A program made the position numbers and the translations under genes. A DNA stretch of 64,000 nt from CAWDDA01 sp963813345 (GTDB lineage: Bacteria; Acidobacteriota; Blastocatellia; RBC074). The stretch is from contig CAWEYR010000019.1 of the NCBI GenBank assembly GCA_963813345.1, forward strand, positions 124,001 to 188,000, in the 5' to 3' direction. The stretch's first letter is position 1. Every line of letters starts with the position of its first letter. The notes beneath the pieces were generated by a model. The model was not told where the DNA came from and searched no databases. It saw only the letters and a program-made list of their open reading frames with translations. Below are positions 8,331-16,702 of this stretch, one piece after another.

Positions 8331-10271
8331 CTACTTATTCTCATCTACGTCGATATACTCGGCGTCGATGACATCATCACCCGATTTGCTTCCCGACGCA
8401 CCACCACTTTGGGCGCCGGCGCCTGCACCAGCACCCGTAGCCGACGGGTCTTCAGGAGGCGGGGTGCCAGCAGCCTGCTGCTGATAGAGCGATTCCGCCA
8501 GTTTGTGAGACGCACGCGTCAGAACCTCGAGCTGTGAGTTGATCTGAGCAACATCATTTGTCTCGACAACCTTCTTCGCCTCGACGATTGCCGCCTCGAC
8601 TTCGGAAATGATCCCAACCGGGATCTTTTCACGATTGTCGACGATCGTCTTCTCGGTCTGGTAGACAAGCGAGTCGAGACGGTTCTTCGCTTCGATCGCC
8701 TCGCGCTTGTTCTTGTCCTCATCCGCATGCGATTCGGCGTCGCGCATCATCCGGTCGATCTCGTCCTTCGCGAGTCCCGAAGATGCCGTGATCGTGATCT
8801 TCTGCTCGCGCCCCGTTCCCAGATCGCGCGCCGACACATTGACGATGCCGTTAGCATCGATGTCGAACGTCACCTCGATCTGCGGGATGCCGCGAGGCGC
8901 CGGCGGAATTCCCACAAGGTGGAACTTTCCGAGCGTGCGATTGTCGCCCGCCATCTGCCGCTCACCCTGCAGCACATGGACTTCGACCGACGTCTGACTG
9001 TCCGTAGCGGTAGAGAAAATCTCTGACTTCCGCGTCGGAATGGTTGTGTTGCGCTCGATCAACTTCGTGAACACGCCGCCAAGCGTCTCGATCCCGAGAC
9101 TGAGAGGCGTCACATCGAGCAGCAACAGGTCCTTCACATCGCCCGCGAGCACGCCGGCCTGGACTGCTGCGCCGATCGCGACCACTTCGTCCGGATTGAC
9201 TCCCTTGTGAGGGTCCTTTCCAAAGAACTCCTTCACCATCTGTTGAATCTTCGGGATGCGCGTCGAGCCGCCTACCAGTACAACTTCATCAATCTGGCCG
9301 GCTTGAATTCCCGCATCCTTGATCGCCTGCTGACACGGCGATAGCGTCCGCTGCAGCAGGTCATCAACCAGCTGCTCGAATTTTGCGCGCGTGAGCTTCA
9401 TCTGAAGATGCTTCGGACCGGACTGATCCGCCGTAATAAACGGCAGGTTGATCTCGGTCTCCATCGTCGATGAAAGCTCGATCTTTGCCTTCTCCGCAGC
9501 CTCTTTCAGGCGCTGGAGTGCCATCTTGTCCTTGGCAAGCTCGATGCCCTGGTCCTTCTTGAACTCGTCGATGATCCACTTGATCAGCCGCTCATCGATA
9601 TCGTCTCCACCGAGGTGCGTGTCGCCGTTGGTGGATTTCACCTCGACGACTCCCTCACCTACTTCGAGGATTGAAATATCGAACGTGCCGCCGCCGAAGT
9701 CGAATACCGCTATCGTCTCGTCCTTCTTCTTGTCGAGACCGTAAGCCAGTGCCGCCGCCGTCGGTTCATTCACGATTCGCAGGACTTCGAGACCGGCGAT
9801 CTTTCCCGCGTCCTTGGTTGCCTGCCGCTGCGCGTCATTGAAGTACGCTGGTACCGTGATTACCGCCTGCGATACCGGCTGACCGAGGTAGTCCTCTGCA
9901 GCCTGCTTCAGCTTTTGCAGGATCATCGCCGAAATCTCGGGCGGTGACCAATCTTTCCCTCCAGCCGCGACCCTTACGTCGCCGTTAGTCGCTTGAAGAA
10001 CCTTGTAGGGAACCTGCTTGATCTCTTCTGAGACTTCGTTGAACCGGCGGCCCATGAATCTCTTGATCGAGTAGACCGTATTCTCCGGATTTGTCACAGC
10101 CTGCCGTTTTGCCACCTGGCCAACAAGCCGGTTACCATCCTTTGCAAAGCCGACAACTGATGGCGTAGTCCGTCCACCTTCCGAATTCGTGATTACGACC
10201 GGCTCGCCACCTTCCATTATTGCAACGACAGAGTTTGTCGTTCCTAAGTCAATTCCAATGACTTTTCCCAT
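8331..10271 (-). CDS. dnaK: Chaperone protein DnaK (Hsp70)
   Basis: A 646-residue ATP-dependent chaperone. The nucleotide-binding domain has IGIDLGTTNSVVA at the start and the phosphate-2 motif DFGGGTFDIS. The interdomain linker is KDLLLLDVTPLSLG. The substrate-binding domain and lid follow. The C-terminal tail has a Gly-Ala run before the acidic end (DVIDAEYIDVDENK). It is the first gene of a leftward operon dnaK-hsp20-dnaJ-hspR; no grpE is present in the operon. A promoter and a HAIR-like site lie just upstream. Confidence 0.98.
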   Translation of the reverse strand: MGKVIGIDLGTTNSVVAIMEGGEPVVITNSEGGRTTPSVVGFAKDGNRLVGQVAKRQAVTNPENTVYSIKRFMGRRFNEVSEEIKQVPYKVLQATNGDVRVAAGGKDWSPPEISAMILQKLKQAAEDYLGQPVSQAVITVPAYFNDAQRQATKDAGKIAGLEVLRIVNEPTAAALAYGLDKKKDETIAVFDFGGGTFDISILEVGEGVVEVKSTNGDTHLGGDDIDERLIKWIIDEFKKDQGIELAKDKMALQRLKEAAEKAKIELSSTMETEINLPFITADQSGPKHLQMKLTRAKFEQLVDDLLQRTLSPCQQAIKDAGIQAGQIDEVVLVGGSTRIPKIQQMVKEFFGKDPHKGVNPDEVVAIGAAVQAGVLAGDVKDLLLLDVTPLSLGIETLGGVFTKLIERNTTIPTRKSEIFSTATDSQTSVEVHVLQGERQMAGDNRTLGKFHLVGIPPAPRGIPQIEVTFDIDANGIVNVSARDLGTGREQKITITASSGLAKDEIDRMMRDAESHADEDKNKREAIEAKNRLDSLVYQTEKTIVDNREKIPVGIISEVEAAIVEAKKVVETNDVAQINSQLEVLTRASHKLAESLYQQQAAGTPPPEDPSATGAGAGAGAQSGGASGSKSGDDVIDAEYIDVDENK

Positions 10272-10309
10272 CGCTTCCCTCCGCTTACTATCGCATTGCC
10301 AACCCGAGC

Positions 10310-10338
10310 ATTCTAAAACTTGAGTGTGATGTTGTCAA
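10310..10338 (-). promoter_or_regulatory. Sigma70-type promoter of the dnaK operon
   Basis: On the minus strand TTGACA (10338-10333) is followed by 17 bases and TAGAAT (10315-10310): a perfect -35, a 5/6 -10 and ideal spacing. The ATG of dnaK is about 40 bases downstream. Confidence 0.8.
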
Positions 10339-10339
10339 G
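10319..10339. promoter_or_regulatory. HAIR-like operator for HspR
   Basis: CTTGAGT (10319-10325), seven bases, then TGTCAAG (10333-10339). The known HAIR consensus is CTTGAGT-N7-ACTCAAG; the first half is perfect and the second matches 5 of 7. It covers the -35 box and spacer of the dnaK promoter, as expected for a repressor site, and hspR is the last gene of the same operon. Confidence 0.75.
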
Positions 10340-10440
10340 GTTCTTGATGGCTAAGTAGCGCTTAGGCTTTAGGCGAAGGTAAGGAGAATCTCGGCATTAG
10401 CAGACGATCTCCGTCCGTCTAGGCGCGTGACTTACATGCC

Positions 10441-11700
10441 TTACTTATCTTCGGCGGTGATCCGTTGCCGCAGCTCGCCTGTCGTAATCACGACGCGGCG
10501 CTCGCGTTCGGGGATATCAGGGGCGGTTGAAATGACTATGGATGAAGCAGGCGAAGACACCGGCGTCGTAAGTTCCGCCGGAGCGCCTTCTCCGGTCAGC
10601 AGGTCATGACCGGAGCGCTTGTAGAAATGAGAATTACGGTAAAGCTCCTCAACAAAATTGAAAATGACCTTCCCGGCAGCGATGACTGGAACCGCCAGAA
10701 TAATGCCTAACAGCCCAAAAAGATTTGCTCCAATCAGCAACCCGACCAGGACCCACATCGGGTGCAGATTCAGACTTGAACCGAGAAGCTTCGGCGTCAG
10801 GAAGTATCCCTCGAGTGATTGAACCGCGGAGAATACGCCAACGACTCCGAGGATTCGCCATAGACCCGCCCCATCCAGCGCCACGAATCCAATCGCGAGG
10901 ATGAAACCCGTAATCGTTCCAAGGTAGGGTATGAAGTTGAGAACACCCGAGAGCATCCCGAGCTGAAAACCAAGCGGCACTTTCAGCAGCACGAAGCCGA
11001 TTCCGTAAAGAACTCCCATCGTCACACTGATAAGCATCTGATTCCGGATATAAGTCGACACTACCCGGCTTAGCTTTCGTATGAGGTCGCTGGCTACAGC
11101 CCGATGCCGTGGCGGAATTATCAGTTCTATACGCGCCCGAATCTTTCGGTAATCACTGAGAAGGTAATAAACGAAAAACGGGACCAGCAGAAGGTCAAGA
11201 ATCGTCGCTGTCAGGTTGACCAGTCCGAAAATACCGCCCTGAAGCCATGCAAGGAAGATATTGCGAAGTTCAGCCTGTTTTGTCGGGTCACGATAGGCGC
11301 GTACACTCTCCTGGATTGCATCGTACATGACCGGACTCAACGCCCGGATTCTATCGAGCAGGCGTTCGACGCGTGAGTGGTCGCTGATCAATCGGGAGCC
11401 CTGATCGTAGGAAACGACAAGCTGATGCCAGACTCCCGGCACAATGAAAATCAGGCTCAGGATGAGAATCAGACTGGCCCCCAGAATACTGATCAGTGCC
11501 GAGGAGGAACGTGACCAGCCGCGTCGCTCAAGCCACGATGTGACAGGCGCAAGCAGATAAGCCAGGGCAACCGAAGCAAGCAGCGGGAAAAGGACAATCT
11601 TAACGCCGACGAGCAAAACGCCAAGGCCCAGGAGCACAAGCGCAAGTCCAGGAATCCAGCGCATCCAGGCTATCGGCGATTTTTCAGCTTCACTACTCAT
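10441..11700 (-). CDS. AI-2E family transporter (UPF0118)
   Basis: A 419-residue membrane protein with a hydrophobic N-terminal pair of helices, a soluble segment, and then helices including GVLNFIPYLGTITGFILAIG, the recognisable AI-2E (PF01594) motif region. Members export small molecules or ions; autoinducer-2 export is shown only for some, so the substrate is left open. The C-terminal 60 residues are hydrophilic. Its start overlaps the end of pgsA by 8 bases, indicating translational coupling. Confidence 0.87.
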   Translation of the reverse strand: MSSEAEKSPIAWMRWIPGLALVLLGLGVLLVGVKIVLFPLLASVALAYLLAPVTSWLERRGWSRSSSALISILGASLILILSLIFIVPGVWHQLVVSYDQGSRLISDHSRVERLLDRIRALSPVMYDAIQESVRAYRDPTKQAELRNIFLAWLQGGIFGLVNLTATILDLLLVPFFVYYLLSDYRKIRARIELIIPPRHRAVASDLIRKLSRVVSTYIRNQMLISVTMGVLYGIGFVLLKVPLGFQLGMLSGVLNFIPYLGTITGFILAIGFVALDGAGLWRILGVVGVFSAVQSLEGYFLTPKLLGSSLNLHPMWVLVGLLIGANLFGLLGIILAVPVIAAGKVIFNFVEELYRNSHFYKRSGHDLLTGEGAPAELTTPVSSPASSIVISTAPDIPERERRVVITTGELRQRITAEDK

Positions 11701-12301
11701 GAGAACTATCGTGAATATCGTGAATATCGTGATTCTCGGGGGCGTTCATCTGACTCATCTGGCGGTTGACGTGAACAATATAGTGTAGCCCTGACCAAAC
11801 CGCCATCGCTACAGTCGCGTAATATAAAGGTGTCAGATACTCCGAGTGGAGGGTGAAAGCATTTGCGCCGAGGAAAGCAACTATCTGAACGATCTGAACC
11901 ACGGTGTTGATTTTGCCGGGCAGCGACGGGCGGAAGTGAGAAAACCGCGTCACCATATTGATTACGATCGCACCGAGAACAATGAACGCGTCACGGCTGA
12001 TAACGGCAATTGTCACCCAGAACGGGATCGGGTCGGTGAAGGTAAATCGTGGAAGCGAGAGAACGATAAATGAGGTTGCCAGGAGGAGCTTGTCCGCCAT
12101 TGGGTCAAGAATCGCGCCGAGTTGCGTCTTCTGGTTCAGAGTGCGTGCAACAAGGCCGTCAAGACCGTCCGTTATCGCGGCTCCAAGAAATATGGTGAGT
12201 GCCCAGCCAAAGCGCTGGTAAAAGAGTGCTGTGACGAATACCGGAATCAGAAGCAGTCTGAGAATCGTCAGGAAGTTGGCTACGGTAAGCGCCGTGGACA
12301 T
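11693..12301 (-). CDS. pgsA: CDP-diacylglycerol-glycerol-3-phosphate 3-phosphatidyltransferase
   Basis: The first committed enzyme of phosphatidylglycerol synthesis, in the inner membrane. The CDP-alcohol phosphatidyltransferase motif D-x2-D-G-x2-A-R-x8-G-x3-D-x3-D is complete, with aspartates at residues 45, 48, 66 and 70 of 202. Several hydrophobic helices surround it. The C-terminus is a short hydrophilic tail containing HDIHDIHD, coded by a 9-base microrepeat at about 11707-11730. The gene is divergent from the metallophosphatase, 31 bases away. Confidence 0.92.
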   Translation of the reverse strand: MSTALTVANFLTILRLLLIPVFVTALFYQRFGWALTIFLGAAITDGLDGLVARTLNQKTQLGAILDPMADKLLLATSFIVLSLPRFTFTDPIPFWVTIAVISRDAFIVLGAIVINMVTRFSHFRPSLPGKINTVVQIVQIVAFLGANAFTLHSEYLTPLYYATVAMAVWSGLHYIVHVNRQMSQMNAPENHDIHDIHDSSHE

Positions 12302-12332
12302 CAGCGCGGCATCATACGATAATACCGACGCA

Positions 12333-13067
12333 ATGAGAACACTCGTGGTTGGCGATGTTCACGGGAAGCTCAAGCTCCTCGACCGGCTTCTTGTGGAGAT
12401 GGAGTACGTTCCCGGTGAAGACAAACTGGTTCTGATCGGTGACCTGGTTGATCGGGGGGAAGACTCGCGCGGCGTCGTGGATCGCGCGATTCAGCTCAAG
12501 CAGGCAGCACCTGATACGGTCATCGTCCTTCGCGGCAACCACGAGGATATGATGCTGCAGGCGCTCATGCCTGATGGTGATGTTCACGCCGAGCTCTGGT
12601 ATTACAACGGCGGCATCGAAACCCTCGAGAGTTACATAGCTGACGATAACCAGCTGAAAGTTCCTCAGGATCACGTCGATTTCCTTTCGTCACTTCCCAC
12701 CTGGTATGAAGACGAGCACGCGATCTACGTCCACGCTTCGCTTGTTGAGGACGAAGCGGGCGATTTTATCCATCCTGAAGAATCACCTTACAGCGCCGAG
12801 CTGCTGTGGGCGCGAAACCGGCGGTTCTTCAGCGAGTATAGTGGCAAGACAGTAGTCTTCGGTCATACGATTGCCGGAATGATGTTCGGCGAGTTCGAGA
12901 AAGTATGGATGCGGGAACATCTGATCGGCGTCGACACCGGTGCCTACCTGACAGGAGTGCTTTCAGCGATCGAATTACCCTCGCGCCGCATCTTCAGCGT
13001 TCGCGATCCTGTCACCAAAGCCGCATCGACACGCCAGGCCGCCGAAAAACGCCGAAAGACAGGATAG
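12333..13067 (+). CDS. Metallophosphoesterase (serine/threonine phosphatase or ApaH-like)
   Basis: A 244-residue cytoplasmic enzyme. The calcineurin-like motifs are complete: GDVHG (7-11), GDLVDRG (36-42), GNHE (68-71), and late histidines in YVHAS and FGHTIAG. This is the arrangement of PrpE/ApaH-type phosphatases that hydrolyse phosphoproteins or dinucleoside tetraphosphates; the substrate cannot be told. The ATG at 12333 begins exactly at the conserved start (MRTLVVGDVHG); the longer frame from 12231 lies antisense to pgsA and is discounted. Confidence 0.88.
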   Translation: MRTLVVGDVHGKLKLLDRLLVEMEYVPGEDKLVLIGDLVDRGEDSRGVVDRAIQLKQAAPDTVIVLRGNHEDMMLQALMPDGDVHAELWYYNGGIETLESYIADDNQLKVPQDHVDFLSSLPTWYEDEHAIYVHASLVEDEAGDFIHPEESPYSAELLWARNRRFFSEYSGKTVVFGHTIAGMMFGEFEKVWMREHLIGVDTGAYLTGVLSAIELPSRRIFSVRDPVTKAASTRQAAEKRRKTG

Positions 13068-13072
13068 GGCGC

Positions 13073-13498
13073 TCACACCGGATTCCTCCACCGAAGACCT
13101 GGAAAGCGGGAGAAGTCAGCATCAGTTGTATGCAACTCAGCCTGGTACTCGATCGCGAGTCCTGCGAGATGAGCATCCGTAGTCAGGTTTCCGGCAGTCC
13201 CCAATCCCTCGAGAAGACCAAAGACGATCTCAGCGTGTCGATCGCCGGGCGTGATGATTGTGACTTGAGGTTGCACAAGCCATGACCGCGCGTGATCGCA
13301 GGCAGCCCTTACAGTCAGCGGGTTACTCAGAATCGAACTGTGGGTTGAGATCCGAACGAAGCCAAGGATGACAGCCCACGTCAAACCAACAGTTGACTGG
13401 CCGTTCATCAAAGATTCCCACCACCGTCGCGAAGCGTCGTGGCGGGGCGATTCTTTATTGTAGGCGTGAATAAGCAGATTCAGATCAGGAATGATCAT
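13073..13498 (-). CDS. VapC-family toxin (PIN-domain ribonuclease)
   Basis: A 141-residue PIN-domain protein. Acidic residues expected at the Mg site are visible in MIIPDLNLLIHAYN (Asp5), in the LTTDAHLAGLA segment, and in HTTDADFSRF near the end. VapC toxins cleave tRNA or rRNA when not bound by their antitoxin. An RHH-type antitoxin gene lies immediately upstream on the same strand. The end is 5 bases from the convergent phosphatase gene. Confidence 0.85.
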   Translation of the reverse strand: MIIPDLNLLIHAYNKESPRHDASRRWWESLMNGQSTVGLTWAVILGFVRISTHSSILSNPLTVRAACDHARSWLVQPQVTIITPGDRHAEIVFGLLEGLGTAGNLTTDAHLAGLAIEYQAELHTTDADFSRFPGLRWRNPV

Positions 13499-13566
13499 CG
13501 ATTCAATCTGCTCTTCTCTTCGGCAGTCTCGAGCGCATCGACAAGCTGATTCATCGCGATCGAGAT

Positions 13567-13755
13567 CTATCCTGGTCTAAATCCAAACGCATGCGCCTCG
13601 ACTTTGAAATGCTGAGCCTCCGCCCGCCTTCGAGCCGCTCCCAAACCGCGCCTGATCGCATCGTTGACCACCGCCTTAAGTCCTTTTCCCGTTCTGCGCA
13701 TCCGCTGCTTTACCAACTCGGCAACGTCAGGATCGAGAGTCATTGTCGTTCTCAT
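13567..13755 (-). CDS. Ribbon-helix-helix antitoxin, apparently cut short by a stop
   Basis: A 62-residue DNA-binding antitoxin: MRTTMTLDPDVAELVKQRM is the RHH strand and helix, followed by the toxin-binding tail. The frame ends at GFRPG-TAG (13567). After this stop the same frame stays open for about 23 codons to a TGA that overlaps the toxin ATG in the usual ATGA arrangement. Homologous tails commonly continue FGFRPGIDLDR..., so the stop may be a local indel pair or a real truncation. The start was set at MRTT, not the upstream codon at 13806. Confidence 0.75.
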   Translation of the reverse strand: MRTTMTLDPDVAELVKQRMRRTGKGLKAVVNDAIRRGLGAARRRAEAQHFKVEAHAFGFRPG

Positions 13756-13941
13756 TCGGGCACCATGACGCTCTGCTTCCGAATTGATGTCAAGATGCGC
13801 AACCAATACTCGTGATTTCGGGAACGAACATGTCTCAACAACGAACGCCGTGCATCCGAAGGGCTCTCTCCCGATGCCGGATCTATAACAGAATCAACAC
13901 AGCGTGCCTCACTCGACTGGCACAACCCTTGATTAAGATAC

Positions 13942-14006
13942 GTTGTACCGCCTTTAGGCGGATCTCCGCATCCTCGATTCCAGGATTCCGCTGAAGGCGG
14001 TACAAC
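13942..14006. repeat. Inverted repeat of the GTTGTACCGCC family
   Basis: GTTGTACCGCCTT (13942-13954) pairs perfectly with AAGGCGGTACAAC (13994-14006). It lies directly upstream of the first ADOP permease and leaves no room for a ribosome binding site before ATG 14007. Confidence 0.88.
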
Positions 14007-14015
14007 ATGCCGTCC

Positions 14016-16590
14016 ATGGAGAATCTTCTTCAAGACCTGAGATACGCAGCTCGGCAGCTCGCGAGAAGCCCGGGATTCACGGCGCTGGTAGTGCTGACTC
14101 TCGCCGTTGGCATAGGTCTGAATGCGGCGATCTTTACGATACTTGACGCGGTGCTGCTGCGGTCTCTTCCCGTCAACGATCCCGAACGGCTTGTCTTTCT
14201 CTCAAACCCTGATCGTCACGGACTGAACGGCGGACAGGAGGTTGGCGCTCGAAGGCTGTTTGCGTATCACGAGTTCGAATGGCTGCGCGATAACACAGGT
14301 TCATTCGAACGGATGTGCGCAGTACAAAGCTTTGTGCGGGAACTTCCAATAACTGTCGGGACTGAAGCACAGAAGAACGACTTTGAACGCGCAAGAGTCA
14401 GTCTCGTGACCGGCGCCTACTTTCAAGTCCTCGGGGTGGATGCGGTCATCGGAAGGACATTCAGCGAAAACGATACGGCGAGCGACATCGACGCTGTTCC
14501 GGCGGTGATCAGCTACAGCTACTGGAAGAATCGCTTTGCTCTCGATCCTCAGGTTATCGGCAGCATCATTCGTGTCCGTCACGTGAAGCTTCTGGTTGTA
14601 GGTGTAACTCGACCAGGATTCACCGGCGAAACGATTGGGCTGTCGCCCGACGTGTGGACTCCTCTCAGCGACCGAACAATTGAGCTCACCACTGCGAAAG
14701 AAGTGCTCCGAGAGCCGACGGATGTCTCGAACAAGTACATGTGGCTCCAGGTCATTGCGCGGCTCAAGCCTGGCGTATCGCGTGAGCGAGCCGACGCTGA
14801 CGCGAATCTGGCCCTGAAGCAACTTCTTCAAACTGAAGCGATTCGGCTTCCTGAGAATACCCGTTCAAGTTTTCTGAATCAGTCTATTTCAACTTCTGAC
14901 GGCAGCCGTGGCGGATCGACTTTGCGAACAACCTACAGGGAACCGCTCCTGATAGTCAGCGGGCTCGTTTGTCTGGTGCTCTTGATAGCGTGCGCAAATG
15001 TAGCCGGCCTTCTGCTTGCGCGCGCGGGGTCACGTCAGAAAGAAGTTGCGATGCGCGCAGCACTTGGTGCGGGTCGATTGCGCCTTGTGCAGCAGTTCCT
15101 GACTGAAAGCGTGCTGCTCGCCGTGATTGGTGGAGCACTCGGCCTGCTGTTCGCGCAATGGGGTGACGCGCTTCTCTTGCGATTGGTCTCATCCGGCGGG
15201 ACGCAGGTTTCACTCGAGTTGGGACCAGACGTTCGCGTGCTCAGTTTCACTGCCGGAGTCTCTCTTTTTGACTGCAATCCTCTTCGGTCTGGCTCCCGCG
15301 CTTCGAGCGACACGAACGGATTTGAATTCCGTACTCAAGGGATCAGCAGCGGGAATTGCTGACGGTGTCGGCTCAGGCTCGGGCTCCGGCTTCAGAAAAA
15401 GTATTTATGCGGGGCGACTGCTGGTTAGTGGACAAGTCGCACTTTCGCTCGTGCTTTTGATTGCGGCAGGACTTCTCGTCCACAGCTTCCAGAAGCTGGC
15501 TAATGTCGAACTCGGTTTTGAAAAGAGTAACGTCCTTCAGATCAATACCTCGCCTGATCCCGGCAATTACAATGGACCTGCGAACCAGTTTCATAAGCTG
15601 CTGCTCGAAAAGGTTCGAGCGATACCCGGAGTACAGAACGCCAGTCTGTCACTTGTTGGTCTCTTCAGAGGCGGAATGGACTTCGAAATGGAGATCTCCG
15701 TCGAAGGCCGGGAACGAAGTCCAGGCGTGACGGAGATGGCAGCAGTCGATTACGTCGGGCAAGACTACTTCAGAACGACAGGTATTCGAGTGGACGCCGG
15801 ACGTGAGTTCGGTCCCCAGGATGAAGGCAATGCTCCGCTCGTGGGACTAATCAACCGGACGATGGCAAGGAAGCACTTTGGTGACGAAAATCCCATCGGC
15901 CAACAGATCAGCGCCACTGCTCCATACGCACAACTAAACTTCACTGTTGTGGGTTTGGTCGAAGATTCAAAGCGCGAGGAGTTGCGCGAAGTTGCTGAGA
16001 GCAAGTTTTATCTTCCGTACTTCAATGCAGCGCGCAGTCCGATCTTCTCGTGGGCGTTTAGCGAGGTTCGTGTCTCAGCGGATGCGCAAACGGCCGCAGT
16101 GTCCGCGATTCGCGCAGCCATCAGAGAAATTGCGCCGGCGATGGATGTGGCTGACATAAAGCCGGTCGATGATCTCGTTAGTGAGTCAGTCGCAACTGAA
16201 CGGCTGATATCGCAATTCTCAAGCTTCTTCGGAATGCTCTCAATCGTACTCGCGTCGCTCGGCCTTTACGGAATCCTGTCGTACAGCGTTGCGACGAGGA
16301 CTCGAGAGATCGGCGTGCGCATGGCGCTCGGTGCTCACCCGGGCCAGATTTTCAGACTCATTGCCAGGCAAGGTTTGACGCTCGTTTTGCCAGGTATAGT
16401 GTCCGGGCTCTTGCTTTCTCTTGCTCTTACGCGTCTTGCATCAAATCTGCTTTATGACGTGGAGCCGACCGATCCGAAGACCTTCCTGTTAGTTACGCTT
16501 TTTCTTTCGCTTGTTTCGCTTGCAGCCTGCTGGTTGCCCGCGCGCCGGGCGACGCGAGTAGATCCCCTGATCGCATTGCGAAACGAATAA
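14016..16590 (+). CDS. ADOP-type ABC transporter permease 1 (MacB/FtsX), one frameshift
   Basis: Acidobacterial duplicated orphan permeases have two MacB-PCD/FtsX units in one chain. The N-terminal ADOP signature (MENLLQDLRYAARQLARSPGF) and TLAVGIGLNAAIF are present. An FtsX unit (LVLLIACANVAGLLLARAGS) precedes a second PCD and FtsX unit, ending with the canonical RRATRVDPLIALRNE. The reading frame breaks at a five-T run (15265-15269); removing one T restores LLTAILFGLAPALRATRTD and gives 857 residues. No ATPase is adjacent, as usual for this group. Role: probably efflux or envelope related. ATG 14016 is preferred over 14007. Confidence 0.87.
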
Positions 16591-16702
16591 GGCATCGAGA
16601 ATGCATGCTTGAAAGTTACTTTTCTGAATCAATTAGTCAGCTCTTCTCGTTAAATCAATATCAAGGCACTGCTGAATTCTTGCTGCACTTAAAGGAAAGA
16701 TC

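Noticed and set aside
12231..12332. Longer N-terminus for the metallophosphatase
   Set aside because: Those codons lie antisense to pgsA and the conserved phosphatase motif begins directly at ATG 12333.
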